Counted from the stretch's first letter, positions 16,889-25,561 are shown. The stretch is DNA of 64,000 nucleotides from an uncultured Ruminococcus sp. (GCA_902792105.1 CADAYK010000006.1:26007-90006); one strand, 5' to 3'. The notes: a model not told the origin generated them from the sequence alone. Numbers and translations: made by a program.

Positions 16889-18643
16889 CTACATCCCGGA
16901 ATTCAAATATTCTTGAATTTCCTCGGCAGTCATATTTGATAAATCTTTTTTATTCAACTTTCTGCTTTCTTCGTTTATGGTTTTAATGTATTCATCAAGC
17001 GCGCTTCGCGTTTCCGCTATCGTGCTGTGTTTGGACAATATTTTATAAACGCGCGACCTTTCGTCCTCCGAAAAATCGGCGGTAAGGTTGTTCAGCGGAT
17101 CAAGACCTTGGCTTATTCTGTCCGAAAAATAGGAATAATACCGCTTCATAAGCTCATTTTGGAATCTTTCCGGTTCTAACCTTTCGTTGATATATCCAAC
17201 CGAATCGGGATTTTTTATGAGATAAGCAATCAAAGCCTCCTCAGCCGAGGAGCTTCTCGGCTTTTTGACGTGCTCCGTGTCGAGCCTGTCACCCCTGCCG
17301 CTTAAATCATTTTGGATCTTGCGGACTTCGTTTCTTCTGTCTTCCCTGTTTTTGCGCCGTGTAATCGAATTGACCTGACGCTGAAAGGAATCCTTGCTTA
17401 TCTCGAACTCCTTGCAAAGCTTTGATATGTAAACCTCGCGTTCTATGGGACTGTAAATTGCAGCTATAACCTTGGCGGCTTCCTCCAAAAAACGGACTCT
17501 GCCGTCAGGAGTGTTCAGGTTGTAATTGCTTCTTAGCTTTTGAAGCCTGTATTCAACATCGTTTCCGCTTTTTTCGATTAAAGCTCTGAACGCTTCGGGA
17601 CCGTCGGCTCCCTTTGACTTAATAAACTCGTCGGGATCCTTACCGCTCGGCAAAGTCAGAATTCTTATAAGCAGACCTGCGCTGCGTAAAATGGGAATAG
17701 CGCGCGCGGTTGCCTTTTGACCTGCTTCGTCGCTGTCGTAACAAATGACGACCTCGTCGGCGTAACGCTTTATAAGCATAGCCTGCTCCTTTGTAAGAGC
17801 CGTTCCCAATGTTGCCACCGCGTTTTGAAAGCCTGCCTGATTCACGGCTATGACATCCATGTAGCCCTCGCAGAGAATCAGTGTGCGCGAGCCGGTATTT
17901 TTTGCATTGTTAAGCGAAAAAAGATTGTCGCTTTTCTTAAAAACCGGAGTGTCAGAGGTATTAAGGTATTTTGGCTTTTCGTCGGTCATAATTCGTCCGC
18001 CGAAGGCAATAACATTTCCCCTGAGGTCAATGATCGGAAACATTACGCGGTTGCGAAATCTGTCGTACACACCTTTGCCGTTGCGCTGTCTGACGGCAAG
18101 GTTAGCCGCTACAAGTTCGTTTTTTGAAAAACCCTTTCCTATAAGATAATCGCAAAGCGAGCTCCAGTCATCGTCGGCAAAGCCGAGCCCGAAATGACGG
18201 ATCGTACGGTCGGTAAGCATTCGCCCGTGAAAATAATCAAGTCCGCTTTTTCCGTCGGGCGAATTCAAAATTTTATAGTAATACCTCGCCGCCTCGCGGT
18301 TTGCCTCATAAATACGGGTTCTCAGCCTGCTCATGCTGTCGTCATAGGAATCCTCGGGCATATCCATTCCGGCGCGCTGAGCCAAAAACTTAACAGCGTC
18401 GACATAATCAAGATTTTCCATCTTCATCACAAAGGTAATTACATCGCCGCCCACTCCGCAGCCGAAGCAATAAAACGAGCCGTTTTCGGTATAGATATTG
18501 AATGAAGGAGTTTTTTCGCCGTGAAACGGACACAAGCCAACCATATTTCTGCCGCGCCGTTTCAGCGTGATGTACGACGAAACAAGCTCGGTTATATCGT
18601 TTCTCAGCTTTAGCTCCTGCAAAAAGCTTTCAGGAAACGCCAT
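16889..18643 (-). CDS. dnaG: DNA primase
   Basis: A 584-residue primase that lays RNA primers for chromosome replication with DnaB. It has an N-terminal CHC2 zinc finger (GLCPFHGEKTPSF ... YCFGCGVGGD), the RNA-polymerase core with the Toprim motif LILCEGYMDVIA and ICYDSDEAGQKAT, and a C-terminal helicase-interaction region. Length is typical for Firmicutes. AAGGAGGAG precedes the ATG. It is the first gene of an operon with rpoD and a zincin. Confidence 0.97.
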   Translation of the reverse strand: MAFPESFLQELKLRNDITELVSSYITLKRRGRNMVGLCPFHGEKTPSFNIYTENGSFYCFGCGVGGDVITFVMKMENLDYVDAVKFLAQRAGMDMPEDSYDDSMSRLRTRIYEANREAARYYYKILNSPDGKSGLDYFHGRMLTDRTIRHFGLGFADDDWSSLCDYLIGKGFSKNELVAANLAVRQRNGKGVYDRFRNRVMFPIIDLRGNVIAFGGRIMTDEKPKYLNTSDTPVFKKSDNLFSLNNAKNTGSRTLILCEGYMDVIAVNQAGFQNAVATLGTALTKEQAMLIKRYADEVVICYDSDEAGQKATARAIPILRSAGLLIRILTLPSGKDPDEFIKSKGADGPEAFRALIEKSGNDVEYRLQKLRSNYNLNTPDGRVRFLEEAAKVIAAIYSPIEREVYISKLCKEFEISKDSFQRQVNSITRRKNREDRRNEVRKIQNDLSGRGDRLDTEHVKKPRSSSAEEALIAYLIKNPDSVGYINERLEPERFQNELMKRYYSYFSDRISQGLDPLNNLTADFSEDERSRVYKILSKHSTIAETRSALDEYIKTINEESRKLNKKDLSNMTAEEIQEYLNSGM

Positions 18644-18716
18644 TGAACTCCTCCTTTCGCCTTCCTATTATCTTTTTACGCCAAAATTGTATTTTATCCT
18701 TTAATTTTTTAAAAAT

Positions 18717-19343
18717 TTATTCAAAAACAAAATATTTTTCTTCGTTTCCGTGTGCCTGCACCTCACCTGCCGTAATATCGGCAAGCTTCTTGTTCAGTGC
18801 CGGTAAAAGCTCGGGCGGCATATGAAACTTAATAACAACGTCCGCTTCATACAAGGTATCGTCGATCACGCCGTCAGAATCCATAACGACCGCGCTGACC
18901 TTTCCGTACTGATTGTAATTGCAGCAGAGCGAGCACAAAAGACAGCTTTGCATCTTAATAACCTGACCTGCCTCAAGCGCAAGCTTGGCTCCCTGGGAAT
19001 AAGCGCGGACAAGCCCGCCCTTTCCGAGCAAAACACCGCCGAAGTATCGCGTTACCACTACACAAACATCATAAACTCCGTTTTTCGTTATGACGTCAAG
19101 CACGGGCATTCCCGCCGTGCCCGAAGGCTCGCCGTCGTCGCTGTAACGGCGCAGATTGCCCTCACGCAATGAATAAGCGTAAACATTATGACGTGCGTCC
19201 CAGTGCGCGGCACGTATTTTGTTGATAAACGCGGTTGCGTCGTCCTCGGTTTTTACGGGCTTGCAATAACCGATAAACCTTGAACGTTTTTCAACAAACT
19301 CACCGCTTGATTCTGTTTTTACGGTTTTGTAGCTGTCAGACAT
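18717..19343 (-). CDS. YigZ / IMPACT family protein
   Basis: A 208-residue protein of the UPF0029/IMPACT family. Motifs such as SRFIGYCKPVKTEDDA, AHWDARHNVYAY and RRYSDDGEPSGTAGMPVLD and the GVVLGKGGLVRAY-like segment are diagnostic. A C-terminal DUF1949 ferredoxin-like domain follows. Family members are linked to translation control, but the bacterial role is not settled. The start is placed at the ATG at 19343 behind GAGGTTCCT; the frame extends upstream without a ribosome site. It lies downstream of rpmE with a terminator between. Confidence 0.9.
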   Translation of the reverse strand: MSDSYKTVKTESSGEFVEKRSRFIGYCKPVKTEDDATAFINKIRAAHWDARHNVYAYSLREGNLRRYSDDGEPSGTAGMPVLDVITKNGVYDVCVVVTRYFGGVLLGKGGLVRAYSQGAKLALEAGQVIKMQSCLLCSLCCNYNQYGKVSAVVMDSDGVIDDTLYEADVVIKFHMPPELLPALNKKLADITAGEVQAHGNEEKYFVFE

Positions 19344-19384
19344 AGGAACCTCAAAAAATAAATACTTAGTATAAAAGTGAAAAC

Positions 19385-19407
19385 AAGGCGGCACGAAGTG
19401 CCGCCTT
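19385..19407. terminator. rpmE terminator
   Basis: AAGGCGGCAC and GTGCCGCCTT form a perfect 10-bp stem with a GAA loop. On the minus strand it is followed by GTTTTCACTTTT. Confidence 0.8.
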
Positions 19408-19426
19408 TGTAGTCTGAAAAATGAAA

Positions 19427-19630
19427 TTACTTTTCGATATTGAAACGCTTTTTGAATCTGTCAACACGTCCGCCTGTATCAACAAGCTTCTGCTTTCCGG
19501 TGTAGAAAGGATGACACTTAGAACAAATTTCAACACGAATGTCCTTCTTTGTTGAACCTGTTTCAATAACATTACCGCAAGCACAAGTAATTGTTGTCTG
19601 CTCATACTTAGGATGGATATTTTCTTTCAT
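19427..19630 (-). CDS. rpmE: 50S ribosomal protein L31 (zinc form)
   Basis: A 67-residue large-subunit ribosomal protein: [20 protein letters not shown], then [20 protein letters not shown] and [10 protein letters not shown]. The CACG and CSKC pairs make the zinc-binding 'C+' version, as opposed to the zinc-free form used in zinc starvation. The ATG at 19630 is chosen because AGGTG sits seven bases upstream and the length then matches the family. Confidence 0.97.
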   Translation of the reverse strand: MKENIHPKYEQTTITCACGNVIETGSTKKDIRVEICSKCHPFYTGKQKLVDTGGRVDRFKKRFNIEK

Positions 19631-19667
19631 TATTTTCACCTACTTACTTTACACAAATAACAGATTG

Positions 19668-19696
19668 ATTATACTACATTTGTTTACAAAATGCAA
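19668..19696 (-). promoter_or_regulatory. rpmE promoter
   Basis: TTGCAT (19691-19696), 17-bp spacer, perfect TATAAT (19668-19673), about 40 bases from the start codon. Confidence 0.75.
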
Positions 19697-19735
19697 GTGT
19701 TTTTTAAAAATATTTTATTTTTGCCGTAAATCAAA

Positions 19736-20509
19736 TCAACTGTCCGCCTCATAGTCGGCAAATTCTTCAAGGCACATATTCAAAGTCCGCATTTTTTCAG
19801 CAAAATCCTTTCCTACATACCTGTACAGCGAGGGTGAGTAATTGTGATGAGTTAATTCCTCTTTTTCTTTGGGAAACCGCAAAACAAAGCCGAAGTTTAT
19901 TCCCTCGCGTTCCAAAAAAGCCTTGGTTTTTGAGTCGCTTACGTCAAAATCGATCAGCATGCCAAGCTGAGCTTCGCTTTCGCCCGCCTTGCTTACATCC
20001 GCCGAAGCAACCGCCGCGGCTTTGACACGGGAATATTTTTTATTTTTCTTTACCTCGTCAAGCTTTTTCTCAAACAGTTTTTCCTGCTCATCATAGCTCA
20101 AATAAGCGCTTTTTATTTTCAGCGTTATACCCTTTTTGGCCGCCGAGTCAACCATATCATTTAAATCCGGCAAAACTATGCTGTTTACCTTAAAGCCGCC
20201 AAAACCGGCAAGCTTGGGAACCTCGTCCTTTTCAATCGGGTATCGCGAGCTGACAATTCTTAAAAGCTCGGCGGAATCATGCGATTCATTTGCCAAAACA
20301 GCAGAGGACTTTCCGTCCTGACCGGTCTGTTTTATCACAACAAAAACCAAAACAATGATCGCGGCGGCAATTACCGCGGCGAGGGCGGCAACGACCTTGC
20401 CATATGACCTTATAGGCTTGATTTTTCCCGTTTCATAGGATTCATATGCCTGTTTGCGCCGTTTTTTTGATTCATTATACCGCTTTTTCTCGGACGGGGT
20501 AAGTCCCAT
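19736..20509 (-). CDS. Membrane-anchored VanY-like protein lacking catalytic residues
   Basis: A 257-residue protein with a basic cytosolic N-terminus (SEKKRYNESKKRRKQAY), one membrane helix (about 38-60) and an extracellular domain that aligns by eye with VanY D,D-carboxypeptidases: SAYLSYDEQEKLFEKKL, GESEAQLGMLIDFDV, FGFVLRFP and LYRYVG. In active VanY enzymes these read SxxQ, SEHQTGxAxD and EPWHxRYVG. Here the first zinc histidine is Ala and the EPWH segment is SPSL, so both zinc histidines and the catalytic Glu appear lost. It is probably a non-catalytic wall-binding relative. It follows thrS by 11 bp and is likely co-transcribed. Confidence 0.75.
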   Translation of the reverse strand: MGLTPSEKKRYNESKKRRKQAYESYETGKIKPIRSYGKVVAALAAVIAAAIIVLVFVVIKQTGQDGKSSAVLANESHDSAELLRIVSSRYPIEKDEVPKLAGFGGFKVNSIVLPDLNDMVDSAAKKGITLKIKSAYLSYDEQEKLFEKKLDEVKKNKKYSRVKAAAVASADVSKAGESEAQLGMLIDFDVSDSKTKAFLEREGINFGFVLRFPKEKEELTHHNYSPSLYRYVGKDFAEKMRTLNMCLEEFADYEADS

Positions 20510-20520
20510 ATTACACCTGC

Positions 20521-22470
20521 TTACTTAATTTGCTTTGTATCAATTTCCTCTTTTGCCATTGCGACAAACTCCTCAAGCTTCATTGCGCCGAGGTCGCCTT
20601 CTTTTCTGTGACGAACCGAAACTGTTCCCGCTTCAATATCCTTGTCACCGATAATAAACATATAAGGAACCTTTTCAAGCTGAGCCTGGCGGATCTTATA
20701 GCCGATTTTCTCGCTTCTGCCGTCAACCTCCACGCGCATACCCTCGGCCTCGAGCTTCTTCTTAACGTCGTAAACATAATCAAGATGTCTGTCGGCAACG
20801 GCAAGCAGCTTAACCTGAGTGGGAGCGAGCCACAGCGGAAAAGCTCCGGCGTATTTTTCAATGAGCAGCGCAAGAGTTCTTTCATAGCATCCGATCGAAG
20901 TGCGGTGGATAATGAACGGATGCTTTTTAACGCCGTCACGGTCAACATATTCCATGCCGAATTTTTCGGCGATCATCGGGTCGATCTGGATCGTGATAAG
21001 CGTATCCTCTTTGCCGAAAACGTTTTTGATCTGAATATCGAGCTTCGGGCCGTAGAACGCAGCCTCGCCGATACCGATTTTGTAGGGGATTTCAAGGTGA
21101 TCGAGGATTTTGCCCATCATGCCCTGAACTTCGTCCCATTCTTCCTGTGTGCCGATATACTTTTCACGGTCGTTGGGATCCCACTGTGAGAAGCGGTAGC
21201 TTACATCCTCGTAAAGACCGAGAGTTTTAAGCATATAGGTAGCAAGCTCAACGCAGCTCTTGAATTCGTCTTCGAGCTGTTCGGGAGTACACATGAGATG
21301 TCCCTCCGAAATAGTAAACTGACGCACACGAATAAGACCGTGCATTTCGCCCGAAGCCTCGTTGCGGAACAGTGTTGAGGTTTCGTTGTAACGAAGCGGA
21401 AGGTCGCGGTAGGAACGCTGCTCGTTAAGATAAGCCTGATACTGGAACGGGCAGGTCATGGGACGCAGGGCATAAAGCTCGCCTTCATCCTCGGCGTCGG
21501 GATCGCCGAGAATAAACATTCCGTCCTTGTAATGATCCCAGTGGCCGCTGATTTTATACAAATCACTTTTCGCCATAAAGGGAGTTTTTGTGAGCAGCCA
21601 GCCGAGCTTCTGCTCGGTATCCTCAACAAAGCGCTGCAAAAGCTGAATAACTCTTGCGCCCTTGGGAAGAAGGATAGGCAGTCCCTGACCGATGTAATCA
21701 ACAGTGGTAAAGAACCCGAGCTCGCGGCCGATTTTGTTGTGGTCGCGTTTTCTCGCTTCTTCCATCATCTTCAAATATTCCTCAAGCATGGAGGCCTTCG
21801 GAAAAGCGATACCGTACACACGGCAAAGCTGAGCCTTGTCCGCATCGCCCCTCCAATAGGCGCCTGTGCAGTTTGTAAGCTCAACAGCCTTAATGGGAGC
21901 AACGCTCATAAGATGGGGACCCGCGCAAAGATCGGTAAATTCACCCTGCTTATAAAAGCTGATGTTCTCGCCCTTGCCGCTGTGTTCCGAGGCAAGCTCA
22001 ACCTTGTAGGGTTCGTTCATCTCGGTAAGCTTTGCCACCGCTTCGTCCGCAGGAAGCTCAAAGCGCTCGATTTCAAGGCCTGACTTAACTATCTTTTTCA
22101 TTTCCGCCTTGATTTTCTGCAGGTCCTCATTTGAGAAAGGCTTTTCAACGTCAAAATCATAATAAAAGCCGTTTTCTATAGCCGGGCCGATTGCGCACTT
22201 AGCGTTCGGATAAAGTCTTTTAACCGCCTGGGCAAGAACGTGCGAGGCGGAATGCCAGAAAGCATGCTTTCCGTCGGGATCGTCAAAGGTCAAAAGCTCA
22301 AGCTTGCAGTCCCTGTCAAGAGGCGTTCTTAAATCCTTTACCTCATTGTCTACCCTCGCGGCACAAACACTTTTGTAAAGTCCCATGCCAATTGATTTAG
22401 CGATTTCGGCAGGCGTTACGCCGTTTTCAAACTCTTTTACAACGCCGCCCTTTAACTCAACATTAATCAT
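20521..22470 (-). CDS. thrS: Threonine-tRNA ligase
   Basis: A 649-residue class II aminoacyl-tRNA synthetase that charges tRNA-Thr. It has an N-terminal TGS domain, an editing domain with the HSASHVLAQAVKRL metal site, and the catalytic core with MRPMTCPFQYQAY (motif 1 region), RVRQFTISEGH and the terminal anticodon domain. The start is the ATG at 22470 (MINVELKGG) behind AGGAG; a 27-codon upstream extension belongs to the leader. It is controlled by a T-box riboswitch, and the VanY-like gene follows closely. Confidence 0.97.
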   Translation of the reverse strand: MINVELKGGVVKEFENGVTPAEIAKSIGMGLYKSVCAARVDNEVKDLRTPLDRDCKLELLTFDDPDGKHAFWHSASHVLAQAVKRLYPNAKCAIGPAIENGFYYDFDVEKPFSNEDLQKIKAEMKKIVKSGLEIERFELPADEAVAKLTEMNEPYKVELASEHSGKGENISFYKQGEFTDLCAGPHLMSVAPIKAVELTNCTGAYWRGDADKAQLCRVYGIAFPKASMLEEYLKMMEEARKRDHNKIGRELGFFTTVDYIGQGLPILLPKGARVIQLLQRFVEDTEQKLGWLLTKTPFMAKSDLYKISGHWDHYKDGMFILGDPDAEDEGELYALRPMTCPFQYQAYLNEQRSYRDLPLRYNETSTLFRNEASGEMHGLIRVRQFTISEGHLMCTPEQLEDEFKSCVELATYMLKTLGLYEDVSYRFSQWDPNDREKYIGTQEEWDEVQGMMGKILDHLEIPYKIGIGEAAFYGPKLDIQIKNVFGKEDTLITIQIDPMIAEKFGMEYVDRDGVKKHPFIIHRTSIGCYERTLALLIEKYAGAFPLWLAPTQVKLLAVADRHLDYVYDVKKKLEAEGMRVEVDGRSEKIGYKIRQAQLEKVPYMFIIGDKDIEAGTVSVRHRKEGDLGAMKLEEFVAMAKEEIDTKQIK

Positions 22471-22778
22471 TATTATTCTCCTATCTGCGTGAAATATAAA
22501 AATCCCAATACCTCGCGAAAGGTATTGGGACGAATTTACTCGTGGTTCCACCCAAGTTCGGTTAATACTAATTCCTGAAAAAACAGATCGTAAAAATCGT
22601 CTGCTTTTTATTTGGTATTAGTATAAAAACCCTCATTCTCCTTAACGCGGAACACGTTGCGCCATTTCCTGCGCAAGGCTCAAAGGCGGTAAGACGCAAG
22701 TCCGAATATGAAGCTTTCAGCCTTTGCTTCACTCTCTGAAATCGGATCATGGCGGCTGTTGTCCTTATCTTAGCCGTT
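22471..22778 (-). promoter_or_regulatory. T-box riboswitch leader of thrS
   Basis: Read on the minus strand, the leader has a Stem I region (AGAGAGTGAAG and following), a Stem III-like AACGTGTTCCGCGTT, the T-box GGGTGGAACCACG (22541-22553 on plus), and the terminator TCCCAATACC ... GGTATTGGGA (22503-22530) followed by TTTTTATATTT. Uncharged tRNA-Thr should stabilise the antiterminator. A possible Thr specifier ACC lies at 22688-22690 but I place it only tentatively. A 60-bp repeat A derivative is inserted between Stem III and the T-box. Confidence 0.88.
22565..22624. repeat. Repeat A, 60-bp internally deleted copy
   Basis: Begins ATACTAATTCCTGA and ends GGTATTAGTAT like the full copy at 7645-7804, but the middle is replaced by a short CAGATCGTAAAAATCGTCTG core, so it is little more than two terminal repeats forming one long hairpin. 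It lies inside the thrS T-box leader. Confidence 0.75.
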
Positions 22779-22784
22779 AAAAAT

Positions 22785-22813
22785 ATAATAACACTCTGTT
22801 TTGACAAAGTCAA
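22785..22813 (-). promoter_or_regulatory. thrS promoter
   Basis: TTGACT (22808-22813), 17-bp spacer, TATTAT (22785-22790). The first two bases of the -35 box coincide with the terminal bases of the repeat B half-copy. Confidence 0.75.
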
Positions 22814-22910
22814 GGCAATACCGCATAATTCAGGTGTGCGGATTGCGCAGCAAGATTTTTCGTCAGATTGTACAAATAAATCGAGGTAAGGCTGTCGCCT
22901 TGCCGAGATT
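22812..22910. repeat. Repeat B, truncated copy (99 bp)
   Basis: Its reverse complement matches 44398-44496 at about 97 of 99 positions. It holds one terminus (AAGGCAATACCGCATAATTC) and the internal half but lacks the other end. Bases 22863-22910 are also the last codons and stop of the adjacent membrane-protein gene. Confidence 0.8.
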
Positions 22911-24311
22911 CAGATCATTGATCTCATTAAGTCTGCGCTCGTAGTAGTCATCATCTTCTGCCGCGGAGTTTTGTTTATCAGTCTGCTCTTCTGCGGTATC
23001 GTAAGCGGTTTCTTCTTTTACCCTTTCGGCTTTCTTAGCCTTCTTCTCTTTTGAGCTATGTCCGGCGGATTTCGCTTTATCAAGCATACGCTGAGCATCC
23101 GAAACAGACTTTTTCTCAGCCTTCTTTGACTTCTTTTCGTTCAAGCTGTTTTCATCGGTTTCGTCATCATACGGAACTGTAAGAGGAGCCTGAATATTTT
23201 CCTGTTCGTGCTTGGTAAAGTACGGAATAGGTTCGTCTTCATCTTCATCTACCGAATAGCCCATTATAAAGTCATCCATGCCCTTGGTTGTTGACATATA
23301 ACCGCTGTCCTCTTCGGTATCAAGGTCGTCATCCTTTGATCTTTCAGAGAATACCAAATCATCATAAGAAGCTGTGTCGATGTATTGCTTCTCGCTCTCG
23401 GAACGGTCAAGTATTGCAATATCTTCATCGGTAATCTTCTTTTGTGATCTGATACGGTTCAAGGTTTTGTCATCGGCGGGAAGACCGTCAATAACCTCGA
23501 ACTCGTCCTTTGTGTATGAATTTGAGTACAGCTCGATAATAAACGACATTGCGTACAAGCCGAGAATAATAAACTGAACAGCGGCAAGCATTGCCGAATA
23601 CTCAAAGCCCTCTTTTGCAAGGCGGAGAACCTCGTAAACGCCGAACACTACGCTTACCGCTACAGCAGGCAAGCCGTAAATAAAGCAGGCTTTAACAGGG
23701 TTTCTGCCCTTTATTCTCGAAACGATCATAGAGTTGGAGAACAAATAAAGAGTAAGGAAAATATAGCAGAACATTGAGGTTAAGTCTCTTGAATAGATGG
23801 AAGCCTTGGTAGCCATCAAAAATTCAGAAACAAGCTCGGAGCATCCCCACAATGACGGGAAAACAAACAATATCGAAATATTGGAAACTATGCTTTTGCC
23901 CTGAAAATGCACCTTGGAAATCAGCATAAGCGCAACACCCGCGGGAAGCGAGAATACAGCGCAGATGATTATCATCATATAAAACTCGCTGTCAATGCTG
24001 TTTGAAAGAGCAGCCGAAAATCTTGCCGCGGAAGCCGCAATAATCGACGCTCCGCCCAAAAGTGCCAAAACACCGGCAAAAACATTCTTCTTAACAGGAT
24101 AAACCGGAGCGGTCTTACGGTCAAATATGTTCATGATAACACAAACGACGAAAAGACCGATCGCAATACCGATTACGGTATAAGTGATGTTCATTGCGTT
24201 CATTCCGAGGAAAAGTCCGTTGCCGTCAAGCCCGAAAAGACTCATCAGCTTGAGAAACATCATGGCAAGGAAAGCCGGAATAAACGGGAATACAGAATAT
24301 TTTACTTTCAT
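22863..24311 (-). CDS. Polytopic membrane protein with acidic cytosolic tail, unknown function
   Basis: A 482-residue protein I do not recognise. The first about 270 residues contain roughly seven to eight hydrophobic helices (for example ITYTVIGIAIGLFVVCVIM and FVFPSLWGCSELV). The remaining about 210 are hydrophilic and rich in Asp, Glu and Lys, with Lys-rich runs (SKKAEKKS, KEKKAKKAE) and likely disordered or coiled-coil character. The final residues, GKATALPRFICTI and the stop codon, are encoded by a repeat B element and so are probably not ancestral. No enzymatic motif is seen. It is transcribed alone. Confidence 0.8.
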   Translation of the reverse strand: MKVKYSVFPFIPAFLAMMFLKLMSLFGLDGNGLFLGMNAMNITYTVIGIAIGLFVVCVIMNIFDRKTAPVYPVKKNVFAGVLALLGGASIIAASAARFSAALSNSIDSEFYMMIIICAVFSLPAGVALMLISKVHFQGKSIVSNISILFVFPSLWGCSELVSEFLMATKASIYSRDLTSMFCYIFLTLYLFSNSMIVSRIKGRNPVKACFIYGLPAVAVSVVFGVYEVLRLAKEGFEYSAMLAAVQFIILGLYAMSFIIELYSNSYTKDEFEVIDGLPADDKTLNRIRSQKKITDEDIAILDRSESEKQYIDTASYDDLVFSERSKDDDLDTEEDSGYMSTTKGMDDFIMGYSVDEDEDEPIPYFTKHEQENIQAPLTVPYDDETDENSLNEKKSKKAEKKSVSDAQRMLDKAKSAGHSSKEKKAKKAERVKEETAYDTAEEQTDKQNSAAEDDDYYERRLNEINDLNLGKATALPRFICTI

Positions 24312-24464
24312 AAATAGTCTCCACCCTGATTTTAATTTAAGTTATCTTTGCTAAAATGCGTACATATAATATTTTAAGCCAAATGTACCATATTGTCAAG
24401 AAGAAATACTGAATAATAAAACAAATATATAGCTATTTTTATTGTTAAAAAGGTGGTATTTTAA

Positions 24465-25007
24465 ATGAAACGCAGGCTTTTTATGCTATTATGCTTTTTT
24501 ACCGCCATGGCGCTGTTCCCTGTTGTATCACTGAATTTCAGCAGCCCGGCAAAAACACAGAAGCCCCAAAAGGACAGCGCCGAAGCTGTTTGTAACGCGG
24601 CATACGCCTTTTGCGACAGCGGTTTCTGCGACGAAGCTATTCAAGCGGTTACAGATATTATTAACACAAACATTCATACAGGGCACGCTTATACCGAAAA
24701 TAAAATTTCTGATAAAGAATTATACAACAGGATCCTCAAGGGATATAATTCTAAATCGGAATTATTATACACAAATGGCAGGATTCTATACATCCCCGTT
24801 TGTAAATGCTCAAACGGTTCAACTCAAATTTCGGACAAATATAATTATATTATTTCCGCCGCCTCGCCGTGGGACTGCTTTTCGGACAATTACGGCAGAG
24901 AAAACAACTGCGAAGGCGTCAGCGCCGACGGAATAAACTATTTGTGCAAAAACGGATTTGGCAAAAAAGAAGCGTTAAAATGGTATCTTCCCGGTTTATC
25001 CGATTGA
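24465..25007 (+). CDS. Small exported protein, possibly divergent SpoIID/SleB-like
   Basis: A 180-residue protein with a clear signal peptide (KRRLFMLLCFFTAMALFPVV). The C-terminal part (ASPWDCFSDNYG ... NGFGKKEALKWYLPGLSD) resembles the end of SpoIID/LytB amidase-enhancer proteins, where SPWD precedes a GxGVGMSQ segment and a KYYYPG end. Here the central motif is replaced by NNCEGVSADGINYL, so the assignment is weak and the protein may be degenerate. It has six cysteines, unusual for this group. AAGGTGG precedes the ATG. If the likeness is right, a role in spore or septal peptidoglycan is possible. Confidence 0.6.
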   Translation: MKRRLFMLLCFFTAMALFPVVSLNFSSPAKTQKPQKDSAEAVCNAAYAFCDSGFCDEAIQAVTDIINTNIHTGHAYTENKISDKELYNRILKGYNSKSELLYTNGRILYIPVCKCSNGSTQISDKYNYIISAASPWDCFSDNYGRENNCEGVSADGINYLCKNGFGKKEALKWYLPGLSD

Positions 25008-25032
25008 TTTATCCGAGCGAATATGGTATCAT
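25004..25032 (+). promoter_or_regulatory. Promoter of the DUF4358-like lipoprotein
   Basis: TTGATT (25004-25009), 17-bp spacer, TATCAT (25027-25032). It overlaps the stop codon of the upstream gene, so the two genes are probably not one operon. Confidence 0.65.
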
Positions 25033-25052
25033 AAAAATGGAGGTATACCATT

Positions 25053-25508
25053 ATGAAAAAGATTATTGCCATAGCGCTTTTACTTGCCGGCGCGTTAGCT
25101 TTAGCGTCTTGCGCCAACCAAAATTCCAAAACTGTTTTTGCCGATATGTTTGAATTAAGTCAAAAAATGCTTACCGCAGACGAAACGCTTCCGATAATGA
25201 TGACCGTAAGCAGCGACGAGGATAATGCCGAACAAAAGTTTAAAAAGCATTGCGATTTTGACTATTCAAAGGTTAAAAGCTACTTTTGGTCTTATGAAGA
25301 AACAGGAATGCCGTATGAAATTGCGGTAATTGAGCTTAAAAATGAATCTGACTCCGAAGCTCTTGCAAACTCGTTAAAAAGCCACGCAAAAGCCATAGGA
25401 GCCGACGAAAACAAGACCGAAATCACCTCAAAGGGCAATTATACCGCGCTGATAATTTGCGACCAAAAGGACAAGGTTAAGGAAGCCTTTGACAAATATG
25501 TTAAATAG
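25053..25508 (+). CDS. DUF4358-like lipoprotein
   Basis: A 151-residue lipoprotein: MKKIIAIALLLAGALALASC has a lipobox ending at Cys20. The mature part (FDYSKVKSYFWSYEETGMPY, EIAVIELKNESDSEALANSL, a late YTALIICDQKDKVKEAFDKY) looks like the DUF4358 family common in clostridial membranes; function unknown. GGAGG precedes the ATG. The next gene is the flavoprotein 53 bp downstream on the same strand. Confidence 0.8.
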   Translation: MKKIIAIALLLAGALALASCANQNSKTVFADMFELSQKMLTADETLPIMMTVSSDEDNAEQKFKKHCDFDYSKVKSYFWSYEETGMPYEIAVIELKNESDSEALANSLKSHAKAIGADENKTEITSKGNYTALIICDQKDKVKEAFDKYVK

Positions 25509-25561
25509 GCGAAACTGTAAACGATAAGATAAAATACTATGATCACCGGAGTGAATGAATT

